This document shows, piece by piece, positions 17,441 through 27,181 of a DNA stretch of 64,000 nucleotides. The notes under the pieces were generated by a model. It made no database searches. It saw only the letters and a program-made list of their open reading frames with translations, and had not been told where the DNA came from. The position numbers and the translations under genes are program-made. The stretch comes from Thauera sedimentorum (lineage in GTDB: Bacteria; Pseudomonadota; Gammaproteobacteria; Burkholderiales; Rhodocyclaceae), in the NCBI RefSeq assembly GCF_014489115.1, contig NZ_JACTAH010000001.1, positions 1,674,001 to 1,738,000 of the forward strand, in the 5' to 3' direction. Position 1 is the first letter of the stretch, and every line of letters begins with the position of its first letter.

Positions 17441-17460
17441 CGTGCGTAAATCGTGCGTAA
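17441..17460 (+). repeat. Tandem CGTGCGTAA repeats near the attachment site
   Basis: CGTGCGTAA occurs at 17441-17449 and again at 17452-17460, an 11-base period. A CACACCA/TGGTGTG inverted repeat follows (17507-17539). Phage integrases bind arm-type repeats of this kind beside the core site. The assignment is inference from position between the tRNA and the tRNA fragment. Apart from these repeats, 17408-17575 holds nothing recognisable. Confidence 0.4.
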
Positions 17461-17575
17461 CATCTGACCACGCCGCGGCACCTTGAGTCACACAAGAGCG
17501 CAACCGCACACCACGCAAGATGATGATTCGTATGGTGTGGCGTTGTGTGTTCGCGTGCTGTATCGTGCGCCCCTT

Positions 17576-17629
17576 GACTTAAAATCCGCCGGCGCAAGCC
17601 TTACGGGTTCGAGTCCCGTCCCGGGCACC
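17576..17629 (+). pseudogene. 3' fragment of a tRNA-Leu (UAA): putative attachment-site scar
   Basis: The sequence starts at the anticodon arm (GACTTAAAATCC) and runs through variable arm, T-arm and acceptor 3' strand to CCA, but no 5' half lies upstream. Its last 31 bases (17599-17629) are identical to the 3' end of the complete tRNA-Leu on the opposite strand (17323-17353). A good terminator follows. This is the normal trace of an element integrated in the 3' end of a tRNA gene, with the element to the left. Confidence 0.85.
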
Positions 17630-17652
17630 ATCGCTCAGCGAGCGCACCAACG

Positions 17653-17680
17653 AACCACGCCTAGCGCGTGGTTTTCTTCT
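17653..17680 (+). terminator. Rho-independent terminator after tRNA-Leu fragment
   Basis: An 8-bp stem, AACCACGC / GCGTGGTT, with loop CTAGC, is followed by a T-rich run (TTTCTTCTT). It probably terminated the original chromosomal tRNA-Leu. The stop codon of the convergent reverse-strand remnant lies in the loop. Confidence 0.8.
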
Positions 17681-18023
17681 TGCTGGCCGGCTGTGGTCCG
17701 GGCGCATCCGCCTCGCCATCACGCCCGCGGGATGATCGGCCGGTGTTCATCCGGTCAACCAGCACCTTCTCGCACAGCTTGAAGCCCAGGTAGAACGCCG
17801 CGGCCAGGTACCCCTACAACGCCAGGCCGGCGAGCTGGTGCAGGGCGCCCTCGGCGACGACCGTAACGCCGCAGCGGTTGAGTAACTCGAAATTCGCCAT
17901 CAGCGTCTGCACGAGGTCGACCGACACCAGGCCGAAGAGCACGAAGAAGACGTCCATCAGCACAAAGGTCAGCAGCCAGCATCCACACAGGAAACGATAG
18001 CGCCGGCTGGGGCCATGCCGCAT
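17661..18023 (-). pseudogene. Small membrane protein interrupted by an in-frame TAG
   Basis: From an ATG at 18023 the frame encodes a basic start (MRHGPSRRYRF) and hydrophobic helices (WLLTFVLMDVFFVLFGLVSV), then stops at TAG (17814-17816). The same frame continues without interruption as GYLAAAFYLGFKLCEKVLVD plus a polar tail to a second stop at 17661. The continuation has the same membrane-protein character, so a CAG-to-TAG change in one gene is the simplest reading. A 70-residue truncated protein, or a sequence error, are alternatives. I do not recognise the family. Confidence 0.5.
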
Positions 18024-18162
18024 GGAGTCCGGAGAGTTTCCTCGCCCAGATCTAGTTTTGCCCGCCGGGCCCGTCGGTCGGGATGCGCCGCGGTGGATAC
18101 CGCGGGTAGACGACGCTGTCGCCACCCGCGGAACGTGCAGGTCGAAGGGCTCGACCTTCCGC

Positions 18163-19020
18163 CTAGCCGATGAGGGCCGCGGCATGATGGCGCAGATGGT
18201 CCTCGATGAAGCTCGCGATGAAGTAGTAGCTGTGGTCGTACCCGGGCTGCAGGCGCAAGTTCAGCGGATGTCCCGCAGCCTCGCAGGTGCGGGCCAGGAC
18301 CTCGGGTTTCAGTTGCTCGTCGAGGAAGGAGTCGGCAGTTCCCTGGTCGACCAGGATCGGCAGCACCTCGCCCTGCCCTGCATTGCGGGTAATCAGCTCG
18401 CAGGCATCCCAATCGCGCCACGCGGCCTGATCCTCACCGAGATAACGTGAAAACGCCTTGTGTCCCCACGGGCAGCTGGTCGGGTTGCCAATCGGCGCGA
18501 AAACCGACACCGACCGGTAGCGCCCCGGATTGCGCAGCGCGCAGATCAGCGCGCCGTGTCCGCCCATCGAATGGCCGGAGATGCCGCGCCGCTCATCGAC
18601 CGGCAGGTGCGCCTCGACCAGCGCCGGCAACTCACAGGTAACGTAGGTGTACATGCGGTAGTGGCGGTCGTAGGGCGCCTGCGTGGCGTCCACGTAGAAG
18701 CCGGCACCGTGGCCGAAATCCCACGCGCCCTCGGGGTCGCCGGGCACATCATCGCCACGCGGACTGGTATCGGGCGCAACCAGCGCCATGCCGAGCTCGG
18801 CCGCCACGCGCTGCGCGCCGGCCTTCTGCATGAAGTTCTCGTCCGTGCAGGTGAGCCCCGACAGCCAGTAGAGCGCCGGTACCGGGCCGTGTTCGGCCTG
18901 CGGCGGCAGGTAGACGGCAAAGACCATGTCGCAGCCGAGCGTCTGCGAGCGGTGCCGGTAGCGGCGGTGCCAGCCGCCGAACGCCCGGTTCGCGGCAATC
19001 TGTTCCAGAATCGCGCTCAT
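18163..19020 (-). CDS. fghA: S-formylglutathione hydrolase
   Basis: A 285-residue esterase D family enzyme that hydrolyses S-formylglutathione to formate and glutathione, the second step of glutathione-dependent formaldehyde oxidation in the cytoplasm. The nucleophile serine lies in [10 protein letters not shown], the acid in [10 protein letters not shown] and the histidine in [29 protein letters not shown] is the conserved family region. The start ATG is two bases after the frmA stop, so the two genes form one operon. Length and motifs are normal. Confidence 0.96.
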   Translation of the reverse strand: MSAILEQIAANRAFGGWHRRYRHRSQTLGCDMVFAVYLPPQAEHGPVPALYWLSGLTCTDENFMQKAGAQRVAAELGMALVAPDTSPRGDDVPGDPEGAWDFGHGAGFYVDATQAPYDRHYRMYTYVTCELPALVEAHLPVDERRGISGHSMGGHGALICALRNPGRYRSVSVFAPIGNPTSCPWGHKAFSRYLGEDQAAWRDWDACELITRNAGQGEVLPILVDQGTADSFLDEQLKPEVLARTCEAAGHPLNLRLQPGYDHSYYFIASFIEDHLRHHAAALIG

Positions 19021-19022
19021 GG

Positions 19023-21163
<2,141 letters not shown>

Positions 21164-21363
21164 TCGTCGGCACGGACAAGCCTTGTCACTGCAACCCTCC
21201 GGATACCCACGTAAGCGCACACTTTCAACACCCTCTGCCGGGTTCCCACGGCAGGCTATAATCCGCCGCCTTGGCCGCCCCGTCTGCAGCGGTCGTGCGG
21301 AAACCGGGCACCCGGCGGATGAACGCCGGTCTGAGAGGAAGCGGACGTTCTGGAGGCAGACGC

Positions 21364-21828
21364 GTGATTGTGTTCAATCTGGGTTGCGACAAGGACCACC
21401 GGTTCGAGGGCTGGTTCGCATCGGCAGACGCCTTCGACAACCAGCGCGCGCGCGGTCTGGTGACGTGCCCGGTCTGCGGCTCCTCGGCGGTCTCTCGGCT
21501 GCCATCCGCACCCTACGTGGTCACCCGCCAGCAACAGCGGGCGAACGACGCCGAGAACACGGCAACGGCTCCGACCATCGCCCCTGCCACCCCACCAGCG
21601 CCCTCGTCCGTGACCCCCGAGGCGGCGGCAGTGATGGCGCTGCTGCGCCGCATGGCGCGCGAATCCGAAGACGTGGGCGAACGCTTCCCCGAAGAAGCGC
21701 GCCGCATCCATTACGGCGATGCGGAATCCCGCAGCATCCGTGGACAGGCCGACCGCAACGACCTTGAAGAGCTGATCGAGGAAGGGATCATGGTGCTGCC
21801 GGTGCCCGACGAGGAAGACCTGCACTGA
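21364..21828 (+). CDS. DUF1178 family protein
   Basis: A 154-residue conserved protein of unknown function. The N-terminal part (VIVFNLGCDKDHRFEGWFASADAFDNQ) and the CPVCGSS motif resemble a small zinc-binding region. A Pro/Ala/Thr-rich linker follows, then a conserved helical C-terminus (FPEEARRIHYGDAESRSIRGQA). The start is GTG with GGAGG upstream; the frame extends further left without a supported start. It is common in proteobacteria and often lies near housekeeping genes. Confidence 0.88.
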   Translation: MIVFNLGCDKDHRFEGWFASADAFDNQRARGLVTCPVCGSSAVSRLPSAPYVVTRQQQRANDAENTATAPTIAPATPPAPSSVTPEAAAVMALLRRMARESEDVGERFPEEARRIHYGDAESRSIRGQADRNDLEELIEEGIMVLPVPDEEDLH

Positions 21829-21867
21829 GGCGATCCGCCGCCGCGCCCTTGCCCGTCTCGCAGCGCT

Positions 21868-23070
21868 TCAGGCGCAACGAGCCCGGATCAGCGGTATCCA
21901 CATCTCATCCGCACTCAGGCCGCCATGCACACCGATCAGTTCGTGCGCGCTCTCGCCCGGCACGCGGTCGGACACCGTCCAGCCGCGCTCCATCAGCAAG
22001 GCATGCGTCCCCACCCGCTCGGCCAGGCGCTTGTGGCGCGCGCCATGGCCGAACAACCCCTCCTCCACCAACTCGGCAGAGCGGCGCAGCACGCCCCTGC
22101 CCGGCAGCGCCTCGCGCGCCCAGGCCTCGAACTCCGCCTCCGCGCCCGCCCGCACCTGGCAGAAGGCGGCCCGCCGTTCGCCGAACAGCGGCGCGGCCAG
22201 CATGGCCGCGACTCGCGGGCTGGCGTCGATGCGCATGCGGCGCTCGCGGGGGTTGTCGATGAATCCGTGGTCGGCGCTCACCAGCACCTCGGTACCGCTG
22301 CCGGCTAGGCCGTCCAGCAGCTTGCCGAAGGCCTTGTCGATGCGGGCGAACTCTTCGAGCACCGGCGCCGACCGGGAGCCGTAGCGGTGGCTGAGTCCGT
22401 CGAAGCGGTCGTGGTAGGCATAGACATATCCGCCACCGGCGCGCCGCAAGGCGTGCGCTGCATCGACCGCATGCGCCGCCAGTTCGTCCGCACCGCGATG
22501 CGCCACGATGCGTGCGCCGCGCGCGTGCCGCTGCGAGAACTCCGACCAGGCGATATGCCGCGGCGCGAGCACGACACAAGGCTTGCGGGCCTGCTGATAC
22601 AGGTTGGGATAGGGAAACAGCCGGGACTGCAGATAGGGGCCGCGCAAGGCGCCACCGTCACGCCGCTCCAGCGGCAAGGGGGCCAGAACGCCGCCGAAGC
22701 GCGGCTCGTGGATGAACCAGCCGGTCAGGCCGTGGGCGCGGGGTGCCAACCCGGTCATCACCGTGGTGATTGCGCTGGCGGTGGTTGAGGGGAACACGCT
22801 GGTCAGCCGCCCCCTGCGATGGGCCAGCAAGGCGCTGCCGGCGCCGAAGCGCTGCAGGAAGCCGTCGCCCAGCCCATCCACCAGCCAGAACACCAGCACG
22901 TCGCCGGGGCGCTGCGGGGCCTCGTCCGCCCCCAGCCAGGGCAGGCCGTCATGGCTGCCGGCCAGCCAGCGCCGCACGCCGGCGATCAGGCCATGGAGCC
23001 CGCCCCGGCCGTAGTCGGGACGCACGGCCCCGGCGGGCAGCTTGCGGAAGGAACGCAGGTCACCGGACAT
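21868..23070 (-). CDS. Alkaline-phosphatase-fold protein (type I phosphodiesterase/nucleotide pyrophosphatase family)
   Basis: A 400-residue enzyme of the ENPP/alkaline phosphatase superfamily. Metal ligands and nucleophile appear in the expected order: VFWLVDGLGDGF (Asp), PSTTASAITTVMTG (Thr nucleophile), YHDRFDGLSHRYG (Asp/His), VSADHGFID (Asp-His) and GVHGGLSADEMWIPLI (final His). It probably hydrolyses a phosphodiester or phosphonate; the substrate is unknown. No signal peptide is apparent, so a cytoplasmic location is likely. The ATG chosen keeps the gene clear of the tRNA upstream. Confidence 0.85.
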   Translation of the reverse strand: MSGDLRSFRKLPAGAVRPDYGRGGLHGLIAGVRRWLAGSHDGLPWLGADEAPQRPGDVLVFWLVDGLGDGFLQRFGAGSALLAHRRGRLTSVFPSTTASAITTVMTGLAPRAHGLTGWFIHEPRFGGVLAPLPLERRDGGALRGPYLQSRLFPYPNLYQQARKPCVVLAPRHIAWSEFSQRHARGARIVAHRGADELAAHAVDAAHALRRAGGGYVYAYHDRFDGLSHRYGSRSAPVLEEFARIDKAFGKLLDGLAGSGTEVLVSADHGFIDNPRERRMRIDASPRVAAMLAAPLFGERRAAFCQVRAGAEAEFEAWAREALPGRGVLRRSAELVEEGLFGHGARHKRLAERVGTHALLMERGWTVSDRVPGESAHELIGVHGGLSADEMWIPLIRARCA

Positions 23071-23130
23071 GATGGGCGTCGTCCAAAGCAATCGGGGGCA
23101 AGGTGTAGTCACCTTGCCCCCGATCATGTC

Positions 23131-23206
23131 TGGAGCGGGAAACGAGTCTCGAACTCGCGACCTCAACCTTGGCAAGGTTGCGCTCTACCAACTGAGCTAT
23201 TCCCGC
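23131..23206 (-). tRNA. tRNA-Gly (GCC), copy 1
   Basis: A 76-base cloverleaf with acceptor GCGGGAA/TTCCCGC, D-arm AGCTCAGTTGGTAGAGC, anticodon loop TTGCCAA (GCC), T-arm GAGTTCGAGACTC and encoded CCA. It is identical in sequence to the tRNA-Gly at 35055. Confidence 0.97.
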
Positions 23207-23438
23207 GTTGTCTGTCGTGCGGTGCGTTGCGCGACGGGGGCGAACTATACCGCTGTTCGCGGGGCGATGCAACAGCCCGGAGGGGCTTATTCGATGCTTT
23301 TCGCGCGGATGGTCGACGGCCCGTCCGGCGCCGCAATTCGCAGACCGCTTTTCGCCCGCCGGACGATCATGTACAAAGCACTGCCGGCGCCGGAACGTGC
23401 GCGCCTCGAAGCTCGGCACTGCGGGAGGAGGTGAAACC

Positions 23439-23975
23439 ATGGCCGTCAGAACCTTGTTGAAGATGGGCGATCCGCGCCTGCTGCTGCCGGCCGAGCCGGT
23501 GCGCGATTTCGGCTCGCCGGCACTGGCCGACCTGCTTGCCGACATGTTCGACACCATGGCCGCTGCCGGCGGTGTGGGCCTGGCTGCACCGCAGATCGGC
23601 GTGGGGCTGCAGGTGGTGATCTTCGGCTTCGAGCGCAGCGAGCGCTACCCCGACGCCCCGCCGGTGCCCCGCACGGTGCTGCTGAACCCCGAGATCACCC
23701 CGCTTGAGGACACGCTGGAAGACGGCTGGGAAGGCTGCCTCTCGGTGCCCGGCCTGCGCGGCGTGGTGCCGCGCTATCGGCGCATCCGCTACCGCGGCTT
23801 CGATGCCGCGGGCCAGGCGCTGGAACGCGAGGCGGAAGGCTTCCACGCCCGCGTGGTGCAGCACGAATGCGATCACCTGAACGGCCTGCTCTACCCCATG
23901 CGCATCAGCGACATGAGCCGCTTCGGCTTCACCGATGCGCTGTTTCCGGAAATCGAGTCCGGGGCGGCCGGGTAG
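23439..23975 (+). CDS. def: Peptide deformylase
   Basis: A 178-residue metalloenzyme that removes the formyl group from nascent N-terminal methionine. The three signature motifs are intact: [18 protein letters not shown] (Cys ligand) and QHECDHLNG (two His ligands and catalytic Glu). The start is fixed by a strong GGAGGTGA site seven bases before the ATG. It stands alone, not next to fmt, so it may be a second deformylase; the main def is usually linked to fmt. The 230 bases upstream hold no other gene. Confidence 0.95.
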   Translation: MAVRTLLKMGDPRLLLPAEPVRDFGSPALADLLADMFDTMAAAGGVGLAAPQIGVGLQVVIFGFERSERYPDAPPVPRTVLLNPEITPLEDTLEDGWEGCLSVPGLRGVVPRYRRIRYRGFDAAGQALEREAEGFHARVVQHECDHLNGLLYPMRISDMSRFGFTDALFPEIESGAAG

Positions 23976-24010
23976 CGGGCAGGCTTGTCCGCCCCTGACG
24001 GCGGCATGTG

Positions 24011-24082
24011 CGTGGGGGCGCCCTGGCCGCGATGCGTTCCGCGGGGAAATGGTCGCCGTATCGCGGCCAAGGCCGCTCCTAC
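24011..24082. repeat. REP-like inverted repeat, copy 1
   Basis: The right arm (24058-24082) reads ATCGCGGCCAAGGCCGCTCC plus TAC; the left arm (24011-24036) is a degenerate inverse copy. It lies between def and the ATPase gene, and its outer end contains the ATPase TAG stop codon. It can fold into a long hairpin and may also terminate transcription. Confidence 0.8.
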
Positions 24083-26772
24083 AGGAAGGGCGTGCGGGAC
24101 TCGCGCCGGACGAAGAACCTGACCAGCAGCTTGCGCAATTCCTCCAGCAGCAGCACGCTGGAAGCCACCGCGGTGGCCACCAGCCAGTCCAGTGGGGTGA
24201 GCGCCACGGTGTCGAACACCGCCTGGGCCGGCGTCCAATGGACCACCACCACCTGCAGCAGCACCACCCCCAACAGGGCGAGCCAGAGCTTGCCGTTGCT
24301 GAAGAACTGCCGGTTGAAGGCGCTGCGCTGCTCGTTGCGGGCGTTGAAGATGTTGAAGAACTGGAACAGCACGAAGGTGGTGAAGGCCAGCGTCATCGCC
24401 CGTGCGGCGTCTCCGGCGCCGAGCGCCCACGCATACGCGCCCAGCGTGCCGGCGGCCATGGTCAGGCCGTAGAGGGCGATGCGCCACATGCGCTGCCAGG
24501 ACAGGATGGCCTCATCCCCGGCGCGCGGCGGCTGGCGCATGATGCCGGGACGCGCAGGCTCCGCGCCCAGCGTCATGGCAGGCGGACCGTCCATGATGAT
24601 GTTGACCCACAGGATCTGCACCGCGGTGAACGGCGTAGCCAGCCCGAGGAAGGGTGCACCCAGCACGGTGAGGATGGCGCCGATGTTGGTGGACAGCTGG
24701 AAGCGCACGAACTTGACGATGTTCTCGTAGATCGTCCGCCCCTCGCGCACCGCGCGCACGATGGAGGCAAAGTTGTCGTCGGTGAGCACCAGCGTGGCCG
24801 CCTCCTTGGTGACCTCGGTGCCGGTGATGCCCATGGCCACGCCGATGTCGGCGCTCTTGAGGGCCGGCGCGTCGTTGACGCCGTCGCCGGTCATCGCCAC
24901 CACGTGGCCGCGACGCTGCAGCGACTCGACGATGCGCAGCTTGTGTTCCGGGGCTACGCGTGCGAACACCGCGCTGCGCTCGACCAACGCGGCGGTGGCC
25001 TCGGGGTCGAGCCCGTCCAGTTCGCGCCCTTCGTGCACTTCGCCGGCCAGCCCCAGTTCGCGGCCGATCGCCGCGGCGGTCAGCGGATGGTCGCCGGTGA
25101 TCATCTTCACCCGCAGCCCGGCTCCATGGCACTGCGCGATCGCCTCGCGCGCCTCCGGGCGCGGCGGATCGATGATGCCGACCAGCCCGCACAGCGTGAG
25201 CGCCTGCACCCAGTCCATCAGCTCGCCCTCGGGGTCGAACTGCTCCGCGGGGATGCGCCGCCCGGCCAGCGCCAGCACGCGCATCGCTTCGCCGGCCAGC
25301 GCGCGGTTCTCGTCCAGCAGACGCTCGCGTGCTGGCGCATCGAGCGCAGTCTCGCCCTCCCCGCCCAGCACACCGGTAGCGCGGGCAAGCAGCACGTCCG
25401 GCGCGCCCTTGACGCACATTTGCACCACGCCGCCGTCGTGGTGGAAGGTGGCCATGAACTTGTGCGCCGAATCGAAGGGGATCTCGGCGATCCGCGGGGT
25501 ACGCGCCGCCTGCCGCGCCGGGTCGATGCCGCCCTTGACGGCCAGCGCCAGCAGCGCGCCTTCGGTCGGGTCGCCGACGAGTTCGCCGTCGCGCAGGCGC
25601 GCATCGGCACACAGCGCGGCGGTCAGCAGCACCGGCCGCAGATCGCCCGTTTCGCCGCCGTCGGCAGCAAGGATGCGCCCGGCCGCAGCGTAGCCTTCGC
25701 CTTCCACAGCCAGGCGCCGGCCGCGGGCGTAGAGGGCGCGCGCGGTCATCTGGTTGAGGGTCAGGGTGCCGGTCTTGTCCGAGCAGATCACCGTGGTGCA
25801 GCCCAGGGTTTCCACCGCGGCCAGCTTCTTGACGATCACGTTGCGCCGGGCCATGCGGTGCATGCCCAGCGCCAGGGTCACGGTCACCACCGCCGGCAGG
25901 CCTTCCGGGATGGCGGCCACGGCCAGCGCGATCGCGGTCATCGCGGTGGTGAGCAGGTCGTCGCCGCGCATCACTCCGGCCACGAACATCAGCCCGACGA
26001 CGACCGCCGCGATCAGCGCCAGCCGCTTACCCAGCACGTCGAGCTGCTGCTGCAGCGGCGTTGCGGACTCCGCGGTTTCCGCCAGCAGGCCAGCCAGCCG
26101 CCCCATCTCGGTCGCCATGCCGGTGGCGGTCACCACCGCCTCGATCCGCCCGCGGGTGACTACGGTGTTCATGAACATCATGTCGTCGCGTTCGGCCAGC
26201 GGCGCATCCTCAGGCACCGCCCGGGGCGTCTTGCCCACCGCCTGCGACTCGCCGGTCAGCGCCGCTTCGGCCACCTCGGCGCCGTGCGCCTGGATGACCC
26301 GCGCATCGGCCGGAACGCGGTCGCCCGCCTCCAGCAGCAGCACGTCGCCCGGTACGAGCTCTTCGACCGGCACCACCCTGGGTTCGCCCGTGCGGCGCAC
26401 CCGCGCGCTGGGTGCGAGCATGTTCCTGAGGGCGGCCAGCGCGTTCTCCGCGCGATGCTCCTGAAAGAAGCCGAGCGCCGCGTTGAGCAGCACCACGCAG
26501 GCGATCACCGCGGCATCCTTGAGATCGCCGATCAAACCGGCAAGCAGCGCCGCGCCCAGCAGGATGACGATCAGCACGCTGCGGAACTGGTCCAGGAACT
26601 TCAGCCACGCCGGCCGCCTGGGTTTCTCCGCCAGGCGGTTTGGTCCGTGCTGCTGGAGGCGAACAGCCACCTGCGCATCGTCCAGGCCCCGCGACGGTTC
26701 GACATCCAGCGCCGCGCAGGACTGTTCGACGGATTCGGCGTGCCAGTTTACGGTGATCGACATCTTGCTCAT
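24079..26772 (-). CDS. P2-type cation-transporting ATPase (Ca2+/Mg2+-type)
   Basis: An 897-residue P-type ATPase with the cation-ATPase N-terminal domain (about residues 10-75). The actuator loop ALTGESQ, phosphorylation site SDKTGTLTLNQM, nucleotide-domain KGAPD, hinge MTGDGVNDAPALK and ten predicted membrane helices arranged 4+6 are all visible. The family moves Ca2+ or other cations across the cytoplasmic membrane with ATP. The ion cannot be fixed from sequence alone, but the absence of CxxC/CPC argues against heavy metals. The start may be here or at the ATG three codons later. The stop codon falls inside a REP-like repeat. Confidence 0.93.
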   Translation of the reverse strand: MSKMSITVNWHAESVEQSCAALDVEPSRGLDDAQVAVRLQQHGPNRLAEKPRRPAWLKFLDQFRSVLIVILLGAALLAGLIGDLKDAAVIACVVLLNAALGFFQEHRAENALAALRNMLAPSARVRRTGEPRVVPVEELVPGDVLLLEAGDRVPADARVIQAHGAEVAEAALTGESQAVGKTPRAVPEDAPLAERDDMMFMNTVVTRGRIEAVVTATGMATEMGRLAGLLAETAESATPLQQQLDVLGKRLALIAAVVVGLMFVAGVMRGDDLLTTAMTAIALAVAAIPEGLPAVVTVTLALGMHRMARRNVIVKKLAAVETLGCTTVICSDKTGTLTLNQMTARALYARGRRLAVEGEGYAAAGRILAADGGETGDLRPVLLTAALCADARLRDGELVGDPTEGALLALAVKGGIDPARQAARTPRIAEIPFDSAHKFMATFHHDGGVVQMCVKGAPDVLLARATGVLGGEGETALDAPARERLLDENRALAGEAMRVLALAGRRIPAEQFDPEGELMDWVQALTLCGLVGIIDPPRPEAREAIAQCHGAGLRVKMITGDHPLTAAAIGRELGLAGEVHEGRELDGLDPEATAALVERSAVFARVAPEHKLRIVESLQRRGHVVAMTGDGVNDAPALKSADIGVAMGITGTEVTKEAATLVLTDDNFASIVRAVREGRTIYENIVKFVRFQLSTNIGAILTVLGAPFLGLATPFTAVQILWVNIIMDGPPAMTLGAEPARPGIMRQPPRAGDEAILSWQRMWRIALYGLTMAAGTLGAYAWALGAGDAARAMTLAFTTFVLFQFFNIFNARNEQRSAFNRQFFSNGKLWLALLGVVLLQVVVVHWTPAQAVFDTVALTPLDWLVATAVASSVLLLEELRKLLVRFFVRRESRTPFL

Positions 26773-26855
26773 GACCGAATTGTCTCAGGCTCCCATCGGG
26801 CAATGTAAGCCTTGCCCGCACGCGAGCGCGAGACTGGAGTTTGAGTAAGCATGAG

Positions 26856-26875
26856 AACTATAATTACGTACAGTT
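26856..26875. promoter_or_regulatory. LexA-like box overlapping a TATAAT -10 element
   Basis: CTAT-N8-ACAG (26858-26873) differs at one position from the proteobacterial LexA consensus CTGT-N8-ACAG, with AT-rich flanks as expected. TATAAT (26859-26864) overlaps the box, with a weak TGGAGT (26835-26840) 18 bases upstream as a possible -35. LexA bound here would block transcription of the following small ORF and nuclease gene. Confidence 0.55.
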
Positions 26876-26896
26876 TTGTGCGCCCATCCTGCCTCC

Positions 26897-27154
26897 ATGA
26901 CCGCTCCCTACCGCATCCGCCCTGCACTCGTTGAGTTTGCCGCGCCGGCCCGTTCGGCATTGTGTGCATCCTTGCAGGCACGGTTGCCACTTCTGGAACT
27001 CAAGCGCGTGCCTGCGCGTCTGGAGACGGTGCTCGATGAGCTCGGTGCCTTGTGTCAGACGCGCGGCGACGGCGCGCTGATGCTCTCGATTCCGCTGGCA
27101 AACGACGACGAGCTGCATGCCCTGGTGCGCCCGGGTGCCTGGGCCTGGCGCTAG
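26897..27154 (+). CDS. Small hypothetical protein (85 aa) in putative SOS operon
   Basis: An 85-residue protein starting MTAPYRIRPALVEF. It is helical and Leu/Ala-rich, with a conserved-looking end (SIPLANDDELHALVRPGAWAWR). No family is recognised, and no signal peptide or membrane segment is seen. It begins 33 bases after the -10 box and ends 27 bases before the exonuclease-nuclease gene, so the two are probably one transcript. A linked function in DNA damage response is inference. Confidence 0.6.
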   Translation: MTAPYRIRPALVEFAAPARSALCASLQARLPLLELKRVPARLETVLDELGALCQTRGDGALMLSIPLANDDELHALVRPGAWAWR

Positions 27155-27181
27155 TACGACTGCGTTCTCCGACCTACGACC

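Noticed and set aside
23935..26808. Long forward open frame (over 900 codons)
   Set aside because: It is antisense to the P-type ATPase, whose motifs are intact on the reverse strand; the forward translation is His/Arg/Gly-rich noise.
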